Positions 42,099 to 52,948 of a DNA stretch of 64,000 nucleotides are shown here, piece after piece (within the stretch, counting starts at the first letter, position 1; every line of letters starts with the position of its first letter). This stretch comes from Muribaculaceae bacterium (GTDB lineage: Bacteria; Bacteroidota; Bacteroidia; Bacteroidales; Muribaculaceae): assembly GCA_017409345.1 (NCBI GenBank), contig JAFQSX010000004.1, forward strand, positions 169,870 through 233,869, read 5' to 3'. The position numbers and the translations under genes are program-made. A model generated the notes under the pieces. The model was not told the DNA's origin, made no database searches, and saw nothing but the letters and a program-made list of their open reading frames with translations.

Positions 42099-43961
42099 AT
42101 GGGGAAAATTTCTAATCAACCACGCAAAATAGAATTATTGGCTCCGGCCCGCGATGCCAACACTGCCATTGAAGCCATCAAGCATGGTGCTGATGCTATA
42201 TATATGGGAGCATCAAGCCATGGAGCAAGAGCCGCCGCAGGCAATTCCCTTGATGATATTACAAAAGTTGTTGAATATGCCCATCAATTTAACGTAAAGG
42301 TATATATCACGCTCAATACAATTATATATAACGATGAATTAGAAACTGTTGAACAACTTATACATAACCTTTATCGCATTGGTGTTGATGCATTGATAGT
42401 GCAAGATATGGGTATTTTGCGAATGAACATCCCCCCTATTGCACTACATGCTAGTACTCAATGTGACACTCGCAATGCCGAGAAAGCCCAATTTCTTGAA
42501 AGCGTGGGATTCTCTCAAATCGTACTCGCTCGCGAATTGTCATTTACCGAAATTGCTGAGATACATAAGAATGTAACAGTTCCTCTTGAGGCATTTGTCC
42601 ATGGTGCATTATGTGTCAGTTATAGCGGTGATTGCCAGGCAAGTTGTGTCTCTACCGGACGAAGTGCAAATCGTGGAGAATGTTCTCAAATGTGTCGATT
42701 ACCATATACTCTCAAAGGTATTGATGGCACAATATACGAACATCATAAATATCTTCTATCATTACGCGACCTCAATCGCATAGCTGATATTGAAGCAATG
42801 CTTGAAGCCGGAGTTTCATCATTTAAAATTGAAGGTAGATTGAAAGATGTCGGATACGTAAAAAATACCGTTGCCGCATATCGTCAGGCAATTGACAAAA
42901 TAATCAATCAATACCCCGAAAAGTATCAAAGAGCTTCATTAGGAACGACGACGCTAACATTTACACCTTCTCTTGCAAAAAGTTTCAATAGAGGTTTTAC
43001 CCGATATTTTGCAGATGAAGTTTCAGCCTTTCGCCCAATGGCTTCATTCAACTCTCCAAAATCAATAGGAGAACCCGTTGCTCGTGTAAAACGCTTCATC
43101 TCTGCAACTTCATTTGATGTAAAAGAACTATCTGCCGAACTTCACAATGGCGATGGATTAGGCTTCTTCTATACAAATGGAGATTTTTATGGTTTCCGTC
43201 TAAATCGTATTGACAAAAATACGATTCATTCTGCTTCAAAAATATATGTTGAACCGGGAATCGTTATATATAGGAATAAAGATAAACAATGGGATGATGA
43301 AATTGCTCGTGATACTGCATCCCGACACATTGACATTGAGATATCTCTACGCATTGCCTCTAACAATATCCTTTTACTCAACATCATTGATCAACGAGGC
43401 AATGATGTAACAACATCATTTACACTAGAAGTACAACAGGCTAAAACTCCTCAAAAAGAGGCTCGACAACGAGTCCTTGAAAAAATTGGAGGGACTATAT
43501 ATCGCATTACAAAAATCAATGATACTGTTGGAAATATTTTTATTCCGGCATCAATCCTTACTGAACTACGTCGCAATGCATTATCTCTACTAGAACAGGC
43601 TCATCGTTTAAGATATACCCGTGAGTATCGTTTACCTGAAGATCAATCTGTTTCAACACCCATGGGAACACATTTGACATATCACGACAATGTGGCTAAT
43701 CGGTTAGCACAACAGTTTTATACCGACCATGGAGTAAAATCAATACGCCCGGCAATTGAGATAAGAAAACCCAATGATGACATTGTAGTAATGACCACTC
43801 GCTATTGTTTGCGACGTGAAATGGGATATTGTCTTAAGACAAATAAAGGGAAGGAACTTCCAGCTCCTCTCTATATTGAATCGGGATGGAATCGATTTCG
43901 CCTTGACTTTGACTGCAAAAATTGCCAAATGAAACTGATTAAAGAGTTTAAAATTCAGTAA
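42099..43961 (+). CDS. U32 peptidase family protein (RlhA/YdcP-like)
   Basis: A 620-residue cytoplasmic protein. The first 300 residues are the U32 core: KIELLAPARDANTAIEAIKH at the start, ALHASTQCDTRNAEKA, and HGALCVSYSGDCQASC followed by NRGECSQMCR, whose cysteines bind an iron-sulfur cluster or metal in this family. A final CKNC pair ends the protein. Although called peptidases, several members (RlhA, TrhP) act in hydroxylation of rRNA or tRNA. The length is close to E. coli RlhA (YdcP), so an RNA-modification role is the best guess; the exact target is not readable. Confidence 0.85.
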   Translation: MGKISNQPRKIELLAPARDANTAIEAIKHGADAIYMGASSHGARAAAGNSLDDITKVVEYAHQFNVKVYITLNTIIYNDELETVEQLIHNLYRIGVDALIVQDMGILRMNIPPIALHASTQCDTRNAEKAQFLESVGFSQIVLARELSFTEIAEIHKNVTVPLEAFVHGALCVSYSGDCQASCVSTGRSANRGECSQMCRLPYTLKGIDGTIYEHHKYLLSLRDLNRIADIEAMLEAGVSSFKIEGRLKDVGYVKNTVAAYRQAIDKIINQYPEKYQRASLGTTTLTFTPSLAKSFNRGFTRYFADEVSAFRPMASFNSPKSIGEPVARVKRFISATSFDVKELSAELHNGDGLGFFYTNGDFYGFRLNRIDKNTIHSASKIYVEPGIVIYRNKDKQWDDEIARDTASRHIDIEISLRIASNNILLLNIIDQRGNDVTTSFTLEVQQAKTPQKEARQRVLEKIGGTIYRITKINDTVGNIFIPASILTELRRNALSLLEQAHRLRYTREYRLPEDQSVSTPMGTHLTYHDNVANRLAQQFYTDHGVKSIRPAIEIRKPNDDIVVMTTRYCLRREMGYCLKTNKGKELPAPLYIESGWNRFRLDFDCKNCQMKLIKEFKIQ

Positions 43962-44071
43962 CAATCTCTAATCTCAAATAGACTTATTAAATTTAACAAT
44001 ATTTACATCCCATCTTTTTACTTATCTCTAAATTTATCAAAAACACACTATTTATTCTCATTTCTTTTCCC

Positions 44072-44079
44072 TATCTTTG
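44072..44079 (+). promoter_or_regulatory. -7 box of galE
   Basis: TATCTTTG, 30 bases upstream of the galE ATG. Confidence 0.6.
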
Positions 44080-44109
44080 TAAGATAATTTTAAATGACGT
44101 ATTTACAGT

Positions 44110-45147
44110 ATGAAAACTGACCGTATATTAGTTACCGGTGGCACCGGTTATATTGGTTCACACACCGTTGTCGAACTACAACAAGCCGGATATAATGTAG
44201 TCATAATTGACAATTTATCAAACAGCAATCGAGATGTACTTGATGGCATTGAGCGCATTACCGGCATTCGTCCCGACTTTATAGAAGCAGATTGTACCGA
44301 CATGAATGCCTTGTCGGATCTTTTCAATCAATACCCCGACATTTCCGGAATCATCAACTTCGCAGCAAGTAAAGCCGTGGGTGAATCTATAGAAAAGCCC
44401 ATTCTCTATTATCGCAACAACCTCAACACCTTGATGAATCTACTTGACCTCATGCCTCAACATGGAGTAAAGGGGATTGTATTTTCTTCATCATGTACTG
44501 TATATGGAGAACCTGACGAAAATCCGGTCACAGAGGCAGCGCCCATCAAAGTTGCAACGTCTCCTTATGGCAATACCAAGCAAATATGTGAAGAAATAAT
44601 ACATGATGTAGTGCGAAGTGGAGCACCTATCAAGAGTGTAATTCTACGATATTTCAATCCTGTAGGAGCACATCCATCAGCCGAAATTGGAGAATTACCA
44701 AATGGAGTTCCTCAAAACCTCATACCATACCTCACTCAAACTGCTATAGGTATTCGCAAAGAATTGAGTGTATTTGGTGATGACTATGACACTCCTGACG
44801 GCTCATGTATTCGCGATTTCATAAATGTTGTAGATTTAGCCAAAGCACATGTTATTGCGGTTGAGCGTATGCTACAAGACAAATGCATCGAGAATGTTGA
44901 GACATTCAATCTTGGTACTGGCATTGGATTATCAGTAAAAGAGTTGATTGCCGCATTTGAGCGTGCAACAAGCGTAAAAGTTCCTCATAAGATTGTCGGT
45001 CGTCGTGCTGGAGATATAGAAAAAGTATGGGCAAATCCTCAATATGCCAACGACGTTCTTGGATGGAAAGCAACAGCCTCTATTGACGACACCATGCGCT
45101 CGGCATGGGCTTGGCAATGTAAACTACGTGAACGTGGCATAATGTAA
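44110..45147 (+). CDS. galE: UDP-glucose 4-epimerase
   Basis: A 345-residue extended short-chain dehydrogenase that interconverts UDP-glucose and UDP-galactose. NAD-binding motif TGGTGYIGSH at the N-terminus, catalytic Ser/Thr region SSSCTVYG (about 124-131) and the YGNTK Tyr-Lys pair (about 150). The length and the RYFNPVGAHPS segment match GalE rather than related dehydratases. It is followed after 12 bases by the DUF4105 gene, so galE, the DUF4105 protein and the phosphatase-fold protein appear to be one operon. Confidence 0.95.
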   Translation: MKTDRILVTGGTGYIGSHTVVELQQAGYNVVIIDNLSNSNRDVLDGIERITGIRPDFIEADCTDMNALSDLFNQYPDISGIINFAASKAVGESIEKPILYYRNNLNTLMNLLDLMPQHGVKGIVFSSSCTVYGEPDENPVTEAAPIKVATSPYGNTKQICEEIIHDVVRSGAPIKSVILRYFNPVGAHPSAEIGELPNGVPQNLIPYLTQTAIGIRKELSVFGDDYDTPDGSCIRDFINVVDLAKAHVIAVERMLQDKCIENVETFNLGTGIGLSVKELIAAFERATSVKVPHKIVGRRAGDIEKVWANPQYANDVLGWKATASIDDTMRSAWAWQCKLRERGIM

Positions 45148-45159
45148 CATTATTTCAAA

Positions 45160-46365
45160 ATGATTAGATTTATTCAAATAGCCTTTTTGTCTTTATTTTG
45201 CATCTTCGGAGCGACAGCACAAGTTGATACAATAAAACCACAACCACCTCGCATCAGTCTTATCACTTGCCATGCAGGCAGTGTGATGTATGAACTTTGT
45301 GGGCATTCAGCCATTCGCATCCAATTAGATGGTCAAGATTGGGTTGTAAACTATGGACTCTTTGAATTTCAATCAAAAAATTTTGCACTTAAATTTCTTA
45401 AAGGCGAAACAGATTATCGTGTAGGAGCATATCCTTTTGACATATTTATGCAACACTACTTAAGCGAAAATCGCCGAGTTGTAGAACAGCAATTAAATCT
45501 CACGCCCTCTCAATCATGGGAATTATTGAGAATACTTGAAGAAAATCTCCGACCCGAAAACTGTGTTTATCGCTATAATTATGTAAAAAATAATTGCGCG
45601 ACAAAACCTATCAATCTCATAGAGAAAGTTGTTAATGATACTATTGCATTCTCTCAGCCCGATATTAAAGGTGCTGAATCATGGACTTTTCGTGATGAAA
45701 TGCGACATTTTCATAGCAACTACGCTTGGTATCAATTCGGAATTGATTTGGCTCTTGGTCCCGGCATTGACTATACATTGCCAACTCGCGAAAAAATGTT
45801 TGCGCCAATGGCACTTGAAAGCATGATAAGAAAAGCCACAATTAACGATTCACTTGGCAACAAAAAACCGATTATACTAAAAGAAACCATTATTAATCAA
45901 GGAGGGCCAGCCCAACTTCCCCCTACTCCATTAATTTTATCTCCTAACTTTATTTTTTCTTTTATTTTTGTATTGATACTCATGTTATCAATCAAAGACA
46001 TAAAGATACGGAAAATTTCACGGTGGATTGACTCTATTATATTTGGTTGCTATGGACTAGCATCATTTCTTTTATGTTTTCTTATTTTTATATCTGTAAA
46101 TGAAGCAACATCCCCCAATTATTTAATATTACTTCTCAATCCTTTGTGTTTTATTCCTGCAATTTGCAATCGAATAAAAAAATGCGCTAAAATAGTTACG
46201 TATTATCACATTCTTAATATAGTGGCACTAATTTTGCTATTAATCATATTGATTAGTGGCATACAAATCGGCAACATAGCCCTTATCCCACTAATCCTAA
46301 CTGGATTGACTCGTTCTGCAACCAACATTTATGTATCACGATGCGCCGTAAAGAAACAAAAATAG
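45160..46365 (+). CDS. DUF4105 protein, Lnb-like (lipoprotein N-acyltransferase candidate)
   Basis: A 401-residue envelope protein. A signal peptide (1-20, TAQ) is followed by the DUF4105 domain with CGHSAIRI (His49) and VKNNCATKP (Cys146), a His/Cys pair as in papain-like or NlpC-type enzymes. The last 140 residues form about four transmembrane helices. In Bacteroides a DUF4105-containing protein named Lnb was reported to add the third acyl chain to lipoproteins; this gene has the same domain layout, but several paralogues are common, so the role is inferred. The gene end overlaps the next gene by 25 bases. Confidence 0.72.
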   Translation: MIRFIQIAFLSLFCIFGATAQVDTIKPQPPRISLITCHAGSVMYELCGHSAIRIQLDGQDWVVNYGLFEFQSKNFALKFLKGETDYRVGAYPFDIFMQHYLSENRRVVEQQLNLTPSQSWELLRILEENLRPENCVYRYNYVKNNCATKPINLIEKVVNDTIAFSQPDIKGAESWTFRDEMRHFHSNYAWYQFGIDLALGPGIDYTLPTREKMFAPMALESMIRKATINDSLGNKKPIILKETIINQGGPAQLPPTPLILSPNFIFSFIFVLILMLSIKDIKIRKISRWIDSIIFGCYGLASFLLCFLIFISVNEATSPNYLILLLNPLCFIPAICNRIKKCAKIVTYYHILNIVALILLLIILISGIQIGNIALIPLILTGLTRSATNIYVSRCAVKKQK

Positions 46366-47942
46366 CACAACGCATTATCCTCTCACTCATTGCCTCAATG
46401 GTAACAATGACGCTTTCGGCTCAGGCCTCGTCAAAGCGTCCTTCGCTCGTTGTAGGCATAATGATTGATGGGTTAAATCAAGAATACATCAGCCAACTTC
46501 GTAATTTATTTGGAAACGATGGATTCAACCGAATTCTCAAAGATGCTGTCATACTTCAAAACGTAGATTATGGCACATCACTTGACAATGCTGCAGCCAC
46601 AGCAGTCATATATTCCGGAGCATCACCTTCGATAAATGGGATTCCGGCTTATGAAGTTTTTGACTCAGAGAAAAGCAAATCACACCCAATCCTCCTTGAC
46701 CCATCAAAAATAGGCAACTATACATCAGAGACCTATTCTCCAACGGCAATATTAGTATCTACACTTTCTGACGAAATCAGAATTGATGGAGACGGATTAA
46801 ACCAAGTTCACTCAATTTCTCCTGATGCCATTCAATCAATTATCATGGCCGGTCATGCTGCGAATTCGGCATTTTGGATTAACGACATCACAGGAAAATG
46901 GGCAACTACTACGCACTACAAAGATGTACCTAATGTAATTTCAAATCGCAACCATCAATCGCCATTATCTACGCGTCTTGATGCTATTTCTTGGGAACCG
47001 ACACTCAACATTCAAAGTTACCCCGATGTACCCGAACACCGTCGCACATATCCATTTCGCTACACATTCCCCAAAAGCGAACGCGACCGATATCGAATGT
47101 ACAAACAATCGGCTTGCGTAAACGAAGAGGTAACTTCTGTTGCTAGTGCATATATTTCTACGTTATCTCTTGGCTCACATAAAGGTATGATAGATATGTT
47201 AAATATCTCATATACCTTAACTCCATATCAATATTCCCGCACCCCCGACTCTCGTGTAGAGACAATGGATGCTTATATAAAACTAGACAACAATCTCGCT
47301 CAACTATTCGCAACCATTGATCGGACTGTCGGGATGGACAATACCCTTGTTTTTATCGCAGGAACCCCTGCTCGCACTCGTTCTCGTCGTGATGATGAGC
47401 GATGGCATATTCCTTATGGAGAATTCTCCACTCGCCGAGCCATTTCGTTACTTAATATGTATTTAATGGCTAAACATGGCAATGGAGAATGGGTTAGTGG
47501 AATCCACAACAACAATTTATACCTCAATCAAAAATTAATTAAAGATAAAAGCATTGATATCACATCTCTTCGACAAGATGCCGCACAATTTTTAATGCGC
47601 ATGAGTGGCATAGCATCGGCTTATACCATTGATGATATTATTGCTGCACGAGTCGGAGAAAATCCGAATGCATTAAAACGAAACACCAATATAAAATACG
47701 CCGGAGACATTGTATTAACTATCACTCCCGGATGGAGTGTTACTGATAATGAAGACAAAGCCAACAATAATATCGTGACTCGCGTTGCATCTCCTTCGGC
47801 ACCTACATATATATTGGCTCCTTCGGTTGCTTCACAAACTATATCTTCTCCGATTGACGCTCGTGCCATTGCTCCGACTATCGCACGATTGCTTCGCATC
47901 CGTTCTCCAAATTCAGCAGCGACAACACCACTGCAATTTTAG
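46341..47942 (+). CDS. Alkaline phosphatase superfamily protein, probable pseudoenzyme
   Basis: A 533-residue exported protein (signal 1-28, SAQ) with the fold of PafA-type phosphodiesterase/phosphatases: VVGIMIDGLNQEYI (one metal Asp kept, D43), GGF-like GNDGFNRIL, YSGASPSINGIP, and ETMDAYIKLDNNLAQLF. The catalytic set is mostly gone: the nucleophile and GH region reads DNAAAT, the S-x-x-D-x-x-G-H ligand motif reads TLTPYQYS, and the ADHG metal motif reads AGTP (340-343). The protein therefore looks unable to bind two zincs. It overlaps the DUF4105 gene, so it may be a structural or regulatory partner of it. Confidence 0.75.
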   Translation: MRRKETKIAQRIILSLIASMVTMTLSAQASSKRPSLVVGIMIDGLNQEYISQLRNLFGNDGFNRILKDAVILQNVDYGTSLDNAAATAVIYSGASPSINGIPAYEVFDSEKSKSHPILLDPSKIGNYTSETYSPTAILVSTLSDEIRIDGDGLNQVHSISPDAIQSIIMAGHAANSAFWINDITGKWATTTHYKDVPNVISNRNHQSPLSTRLDAISWEPTLNIQSYPDVPEHRRTYPFRYTFPKSERDRYRMYKQSACVNEEVTSVASAYISTLSLGSHKGMIDMLNISYTLTPYQYSRTPDSRVETMDAYIKLDNNLAQLFATIDRTVGMDNTLVFIAGTPARTRSRRDDERWHIPYGEFSTRRAISLLNMYLMAKHGNGEWVSGIHNNNLYLNQKLIKDKSIDITSLRQDAAQFLMRMSGIASAYTIDDIIAARVGENPNALKRNTNIKYAGDIVLTITPGWSVTDNEDKANNNIVTRVASPSAPTYILAPSVASQTISSPIDARAIAPTIARLLRIRSPNSAATTPLQF

Positions 47943-47986
47943 TCAAATTCTATATTACAATCTTTCCATTTATAAGTATTTATAAC

Positions 47987-47994
47987 TATCTTTG
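47987..47994 (+). promoter_or_regulatory. -7 box of secA
   Basis: TATCTTTG, leaving a leader of about 90 bases before the ATG at 48092. The leader is AT-rich with no clear hairpin. Confidence 0.55.
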
Positions 47995-48091
47995 CAGTTG
48001 CTAAATTGCAATAGCATATTGTTGCATTATTATATCATCAAAATATGCAACTATTATTCACTTTTGATAATAAATAAAAATAAATATAACA

Positions 48092-51000
48092 ATGTCATTT
48101 ACAAGTTTTTTAAGCAAACTGTTTGGTAATAAATCACAACGTGACCTTAAAGAGATTATGCCTATTGTTGACAAAATTAAGGCATTGGGTCCCGACATGG
48201 AACGTTTGTCTAACGATGAACTTCGCGATATAATTACCAAAGTGCGTCAATCTATTGCTGATAGCATTTCATCATTTGAAGAATCAAACAAAGAATTGCG
48301 CATAAAAGTAGAAGAACTCCCCTTTGATGAACGTCAACCCATTTGGGATGAAATCGACAACAACGAGAAAAAGATTCTTGACATCATCGAAGATCAACTC
48401 AATGAACACCTCCCTACTGTATTTGCTGCTGTAAAGGAAACTGCTGCTCGTTTTGCTAAAAATGAGACTGTTGAAGTTACGGCAACACAACTTGACCGTG
48501 ATCTTGCCGCTGAAGGTCGTGATTTCGTGTCAATTGATGGCGACAAAGCGATTTGGAAAAATCATTGGATTGCAGGTGGTAACGAAATAAAATGGGATAT
48601 GATACACTATGATGTACAACTCATAGGTGGTATCGTACTCCACCAAGGTAAAATTGCCGAAATGGCAACCGGTGAAGGAAAAACCCTTGTAGCAACCCTT
48701 CCCGTTTTCCTTCGTTCTCTCTCAAAACGTGGGGTACATGTAGTAACAGTCAACGATTACCTTTCTAAACGTGACTCTGAATGGATGGGACCACTATATA
48801 TGTTCCATGGTTCAACCGTTGACTGCATTGACAAGCACGAGCCAAACTCAGATGAACGTCGTGATGCATACAACTGCGATATTACATTTGGTACTAACAA
48901 TGAATTTGGTTTTGACTACCTTCGTGACAATATGGCCATGACTGCTCAAGACATGGTACAACGCAAACACTACTACGCTATTGTTGACGAGGTTGACTCG
49001 GTACTTATTGATGATGCTCGTACTCCATTGATCATTTCGGGGCCGGTTCCAAAAGGAGATGACCAACTATTTAACGAATATCGCTCTAATGTTGAAAAAG
49101 TCGTTCAAGCACAACGTCGTCTTGTGACTCAAATTCTCAGTGATGCAAAAACAAAGATTGCATCGGATGATAAAGAGACACGCAAAGAAGGTGCAATATT
49201 ATTGTTCCGTGCATTTAAAGGTCTTCCTAAAAATGGAGCATTAATTAAATTCTTGAGCCAAGAAGGGATGAAAAATCTCTTGCTCGAAACCGAAGCATAT
49301 TATTTGCAAGATAATAGTCGAGAAATGCCTTTCATCACTGACCCACTATACTTTGTCATAGATGAAAAGAATCGTAGCGTTGAACTCACAGATAAAGGTA
49401 TTGATGAATTAACAGGTAAGAGTAACGACCCTCAATTCTTCGTATTGCCTGATATCGCTTCTCAACTTTCAGAACTTGAACACATCACCGACCTTGCCGA
49501 AAAGCAACAACGCAAGGATGACTTGATGCAAAACTATTCTATCAAAGCCGAACGTGTTCACACAGTTTCTCAACTACTCAAAGCATATACCCTCTTTGAA
49601 AAAGATGTGGAATATGTGATAGATGACAATAAGATTAAAATCGTAGACGAACAAACAGGTCGTATTATGGAAGGTCGCCGTTATAGCGATGGCCTTCACC
49701 AAGCGATTGAAGCCAAAGAAGGGGTTAAAGTAGAAGCAGCAACCCAAACATTTGCAACAATTACACTTCAAAACTATTTCCGCATGTATCACAAACTTGC
49801 GGGTATGACCGGTACTGCCGAAACTGAAGCAGGTGAATTATGGGACATTTACAAACTTGATGTTGTAACCATTCCCACAAATCGACCAATTGCGCGTTTT
49901 GACCTTAATGACCGCGTTTATAAGACAAAGAAAGAAAAATATGCGGCAGTAATTGATGAGATCGTACGTCTTAAAGCCGAAGGCCGACCTGTGCTTGTTG
50001 GTACAACATCGGTTGAAATCTCAGAATTACTAAAACGCATGCTTGATATGCGCCACATCCCATGTCAAGTGCTCAACGCAAAACTTCACCAAAAAGAAGC
50101 CGAAGTTGTTGCACTTGCAGGAAAATCAGGTGCAGTAACAATTGCCACCAATATGGCCGGTCGTGGTACCGACATTAAACTTCCTCAAGAAGTAAAAGAT
50201 GCCGGAGGTTTAGCAATCATCGGTACCGAACGCCATGAATCTCGTCGCGTTGACCGTCAGTTGCGAGGTCGTTCCGGTCGTCAAGGAGACCCAGGCTCTT
50301 CAGTATTCTATGTATCATTCGAAGACCAATTGATGCGTTTGTTTGCCACTGACCGTGTCATGAAAATGCTTGATACTCTTGGATTGAAAGAGGGTGAAAT
50401 GATTGAGGCAAAGATGGTAACCAAAGCCATTGAGAATGCACAAAAACGCGTTGAAGAAAACAACTTTGGTATCCGTAAGCGCTTGCTCGAGTATGACGAT
50501 GTAATGAACAAGCAACGCACATATATCTATAATCGTCGCCATCACGCATTACTCGGTGAACGCGTAGGTATTGACATTGCCAATATGCTCTATGACACCA
50601 TCGAAAATCTCGTGAACACTCATGAAGCACCCAACTTCTACGAAGATCTCAAACTTGATGTATTCAAAGTACTCACTATTGAAGTGCCATTTACCGAACA
50701 AGAATATAAAACGCTTGCTAAAAATGAACTTGTTGATCGTTTATATCAAGCTGCAAACGAAGCGCTTGAACGCAAAAGTCAACGCATCATTGAAGTTGCA
50801 CAACCAGTCATCAAAGATTGGGTGGAAAATCGCAATGCACAAGGTAAAATCATGGTACCAATTACCGATGGCAAACGCATATTTAACCTCCGTGTTGACA
50901 TTACTGATGCTTACAATAGTGATTGCAAAGCAATCGTCAAAGAATGGCATAAGGCACTCTTGCTTGTGTCTATCGATGAATTGTGGAAAGAACACCTTCG

Positions 51001-51436
51001 TGAACTAGACCAATTGCGTCAATCAGTTCAAAATGCTTCATACGAACAAAAAGACCCATTGGTAATTTACAAGGTTGAATCGTTCCACCTCTTTGAAAAC
51101 ATGCTAAACAACCTCAACGTAAAAGCAATGTCGGCATTATTGCGTGGTCAAATATTCATTCAACAACGCGAAAGTGTAAACGAAGAGCAACAAGCACAAC
51201 AACGACAACCAGAGGTAAAACAAGCCATGCCTGAACGTCGCAATGACTATTCTCAATATCGTGCATCTAAAGAGGATCTCCCCGGACAAGCAGCGCAACG
51301 CGCTGCGGCTTCGGCACACCAAGGCGAGCGTCCCCGTCCTCAACCTGTTGTAGCAGGTCCAAAGATTGGTCGTAATGATCCTTGTCCATGTGGTAGTGGC
51401 AAAAAATACAAAGCCTGCCATGGCAAAAATGCTTAA
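48092..51436 (+). CDS. secA: Preprotein translocase ATPase SecA
   Basis: A 1114-residue motor that drives unfolded proteins through SecYEG. Walker [20 protein letters not shown], the [19 protein letters not shown] segment, [28 protein letters not shown] and the [15 protein letters not shown] motif are all present. The C-terminal zinc site [14 protein letters not shown] is intact. It is longer than E. coli SecA (901 residues) because of Bacteroidota-typical insertions in the region around residues 330-410. It is a single gene with its own promoter and a strong terminator. Confidence 0.97.
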   Translation: MSFTSFLSKLFGNKSQRDLKEIMPIVDKIKALGPDMERLSNDELRDIITKVRQSIADSISSFEESNKELRIKVEELPFDERQPIWDEIDNNEKKILDIIEDQLNEHLPTVFAAVKETAARFAKNETVEVTATQLDRDLAAEGRDFVSIDGDKAIWKNHWIAGGNEIKWDMIHYDVQLIGGIVLHQGKIAEMATGEGKTLVATLPVFLRSLSKRGVHVVTVNDYLSKRDSEWMGPLYMFHGSTVDCIDKHEPNSDERRDAYNCDITFGTNNEFGFDYLRDNMAMTAQDMVQRKHYYAIVDEVDSVLIDDARTPLIISGPVPKGDDQLFNEYRSNVEKVVQAQRRLVTQILSDAKTKIASDDKETRKEGAILLFRAFKGLPKNGALIKFLSQEGMKNLLLETEAYYLQDNSREMPFITDPLYFVIDEKNRSVELTDKGIDELTGKSNDPQFFVLPDIASQLSELEHITDLAEKQQRKDDLMQNYSIKAERVHTVSQLLKAYTLFEKDVEYVIDDNKIKIVDEQTGRIMEGRRYSDGLHQAIEAKEGVKVEAATQTFATITLQNYFRMYHKLAGMTGTAETEAGELWDIYKLDVVTIPTNRPIARFDLNDRVYKTKKEKYAAVIDEIVRLKAEGRPVLVGTTSVEISELLKRMLDMRHIPCQVLNAKLHQKEAEVVALAGKSGAVTIATNMAGRGTDIKLPQEVKDAGGLAIIGTERHESRRVDRQLRGRSGRQGDPGSSVFYVSFEDQLMRLFATDRVMKMLDTLGLKEGEMIEAKMVTKAIENAQKRVEENNFGIRKRLLEYDDVMNKQRTYIYNRRHHALLGERVGIDIANMLYDTIENLVNTHEAPNFYEDLKLDVFKVLTIEVPFTEQEYKTLAKNELVDRLYQAANEALERKSQRIIEVAQPVIKDWVENRNAQGKIMVPITDGKRIFNLRVDITDAYNSDCKAIVKEWHKALLLVSIDELWKEHLRELDQLRQSVQNASYEQKDPLVIYKVESFHLFENMLNNLNVKAMSALLRGQIFIQQRESVNEEQQAQQRQPEVKQAMPERRNDYSQYRASKEDLPGQAAQRAAASAHQGERPRPQPVVAGPKIGRNDPCPCGSGKKYKACHGKNA

Positions 51437-51454
51437 TAAATTACATTCAAATAA

Positions 51455-51487
51455 AAATGCCGTATCATTAGATACGGCATTTTTTTG
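51455..51487 (+). terminator. Terminator of secA
   Basis: A 12-bp perfect stem AAATGCCGTATC/GATACGGCATTT with a 4-base loop, then TTTTT. Confidence 0.9.
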
Positions 51488-51519
51488 TTATAAGGTTATT
51501 TTGTTTCAGTGATAATTAC

Positions 51520-51527
51520 TACCTTTG
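51520..51527 (+). promoter_or_regulatory. -7 box of sufT
   Basis: TACCTTTG only 7 bases before the ATG, so the leader is nearly absent. Confidence 0.55.
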
Positions 51528-51534
51528 TAATATT

Positions 51535-51855
51535 ATGATAGCAGAAGAAAAATTAAAAATAGAAGAAAAGGTTGTAGAAATGATTAAAACCGTCTATGAC
51601 CCGGAAATACCTATTGATGTATATAGTCTTGGCTTAATCTATAAAATAGACCTTGCCGATGATGGTGCGCTAAATATTGATATGACTCTAACCGCGCCCA
51701 ACTGCCCTGCTGCCGATTTTATCGTTGATGATATGCGCATGAAAGTTGAAAGTGTAGAAGGAGTTACAAGTGTAAATATCAACATCGTATTTGAACCCGA
51801 ATGGAATAAAGATATGATGACTGAAGAAGCCAAATTAGAACTCGGTTTTTTATAA
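51535..51855 (+). CDS. SufT/MIP18-family iron-sulfur assembly protein
   Basis: A 106-residue DUF59 domain protein. DPEIPIDVYSLGLIY at residues about 23-37 and TAPNCPAADFI (conserved Cys near 61) are the family marks. SufT-type proteins help mature iron-sulfur enzymes. The usual suf genes are not adjacent. It shares a transcript with lpxH, which starts 23 bases later. Confidence 0.9.
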   Translation: MIAEEKLKIEEKVVEMIKTVYDPEIPIDVYSLGLIYKIDLADDGALNIDMTLTAPNCPAADFIVDDMRMKVESVEGVTSVNINIVFEPEWNKDMMTEEAKLELGFL

Positions 51856-51878
51856 CATTTACCCTTGCTTAATATCTC

Positions 51879-52637
51879 ATGCCACAACGCAACATGACAT
51901 ATTTTATCTCCGATTTACATCTAGGAGCCTCATATCTAAATAATCCTTTAGATTATGAGCGACGTGTGGTGCGTTGGCTGAACACAATCCGACCTTCGGC
52001 AAAGGCCATTTATCTACTTGGAGATATTTTGGACTATTGGTATGAATACCGCAATGTCGTGCCTCGAGGCTTTACACGTTTTTTTGGTACACTTGCATCT
52101 CTTGCTGATGAAGGAGTCGAAATACGTTGGTATATTGGCAACCATGACATTTGGATTTTTGACTATCTTCCAAATGAGATTGGGATGACTGTTGTTGATG
52201 GGTATGAAATACGCGAAATTGATGGGCTCAAATTTTTCCTTTCTCATGGCGATGGCATAGGAAACCTCAAAACCGGTTTTAAATTAATTCGAAGTATATT
52301 CCGTAATCGCGTGTGCCAGAAACTTTTTTCAGGAATACATCCTCGATGGACTATACCATTTGCTCATAGATGGTCATCTCATAGCCGTAATTTCTCGGAA
52401 GAAAAACCTCAATTTTTAGGAGAAGAAAAAGAGCCATTTATCAATTTTGCAAAAAATTGGATTGCCGACCATAAGAACACTACAATTGATTATTTTGTAT
52501 TTGGACATCGCCATATCCTTCTTGATTACAAATTAGATTCCAATTCAAGCGTAATCGTTCTTGGCGATTGGATTCATCATTTCTCATATGCCGCATTTGA
52601 TGGGAATAAACTATCAATTGAGATTTTTAACGGCTGA
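51879..52637 (+). CDS. lpxH: UDP-2,3-diacylglucosamine diphosphatase LpxH
   Basis: A 252-residue metallophosphoesterase that cuts UDP-diacylglucosamine to lipid X in lipid A synthesis at the inner face of the membrane. The metal motifs are in order: SDLHLG, GDILDYW, GNHDIW, SHGDG and GHRH. Basic and aromatic residues in the middle (KTGFKLIRSIFRNRVCQKLF) form the usual membrane-facing cap. An internal ATG at 51894 could also be the start. Confidence 0.92.
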   Translation: MPQRNMTYFISDLHLGASYLNNPLDYERRVVRWLNTIRPSAKAIYLLGDILDYWYEYRNVVPRGFTRFFGTLASLADEGVEIRWYIGNHDIWIFDYLPNEIGMTVVDGYEIREIDGLKFFLSHGDGIGNLKTGFKLIRSIFRNRVCQKLFSGIHPRWTIPFAHRWSSHSRNFSEEKPQFLGEEKEPFINFAKNWIADHKNTTIDYFVFGHRHILLDYKLDSNSSVIVLGDWIHHFSYAAFDGNKLSIEIFNG

Positions 52638-52692
52638 TTCAGAGATAAAAAATACATAAACCACAAAACATGTTTAACAACATATCTTTTTT

Positions 52693-52724
52693 TTTGCTCA
52701 GACAAAAAAAAAGAGTGACCTTTG
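52693..52724 (+). promoter_or_regulatory. Promoter of the candidate small RNA
   Basis: TTTG at 52693-52696 and GACCTTTG at 52717-52724 (one mismatch to TAnnTTTG) are 20 bases apart. No ORF follows. Confidence 0.55.
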
Positions 52725-52729
52725 CATCA

Positions 52730-52820
52730 CAAACCTAAAACAATCTTTTTTACCTTAGAAATTATACCTATTGAAATCATAGGAACAAGCCCACCGTGAA
52801 GTGGGCTTGTTCTTATTTTA
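52730..52820 (+). ncRNA. Candidate small RNA, about 90 nt, with terminator
   Basis: A stand-alone transcription unit: a promoter ends at 52724, and a 12-bp perfect terminator stem lies at 52783-52794 with 52801-52812 (GAACAAGCCCAC/GTGGGCTTGTTC), followed by TTATTTTA. The 55 bases between are AT-rich and contain no start codon in a usable frame, so a protein is unlikely. It may be a trans-acting sRNA or a processed fragment. The rest of the 52638-53035 gap, beyond this and the next terminator, shows nothing I can identify. Confidence 0.5.
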
Positions 52821-52948
52821 TATCATTCATATTATATATGGATACACTACAGTTGAGACGCAATAATAGTATGAATGTTCTCCATAACTATTTTGTTGAT
52901 GCATATAGACACCTATGATACATCCTTCAGAAAATAGGTTTTTTATTA

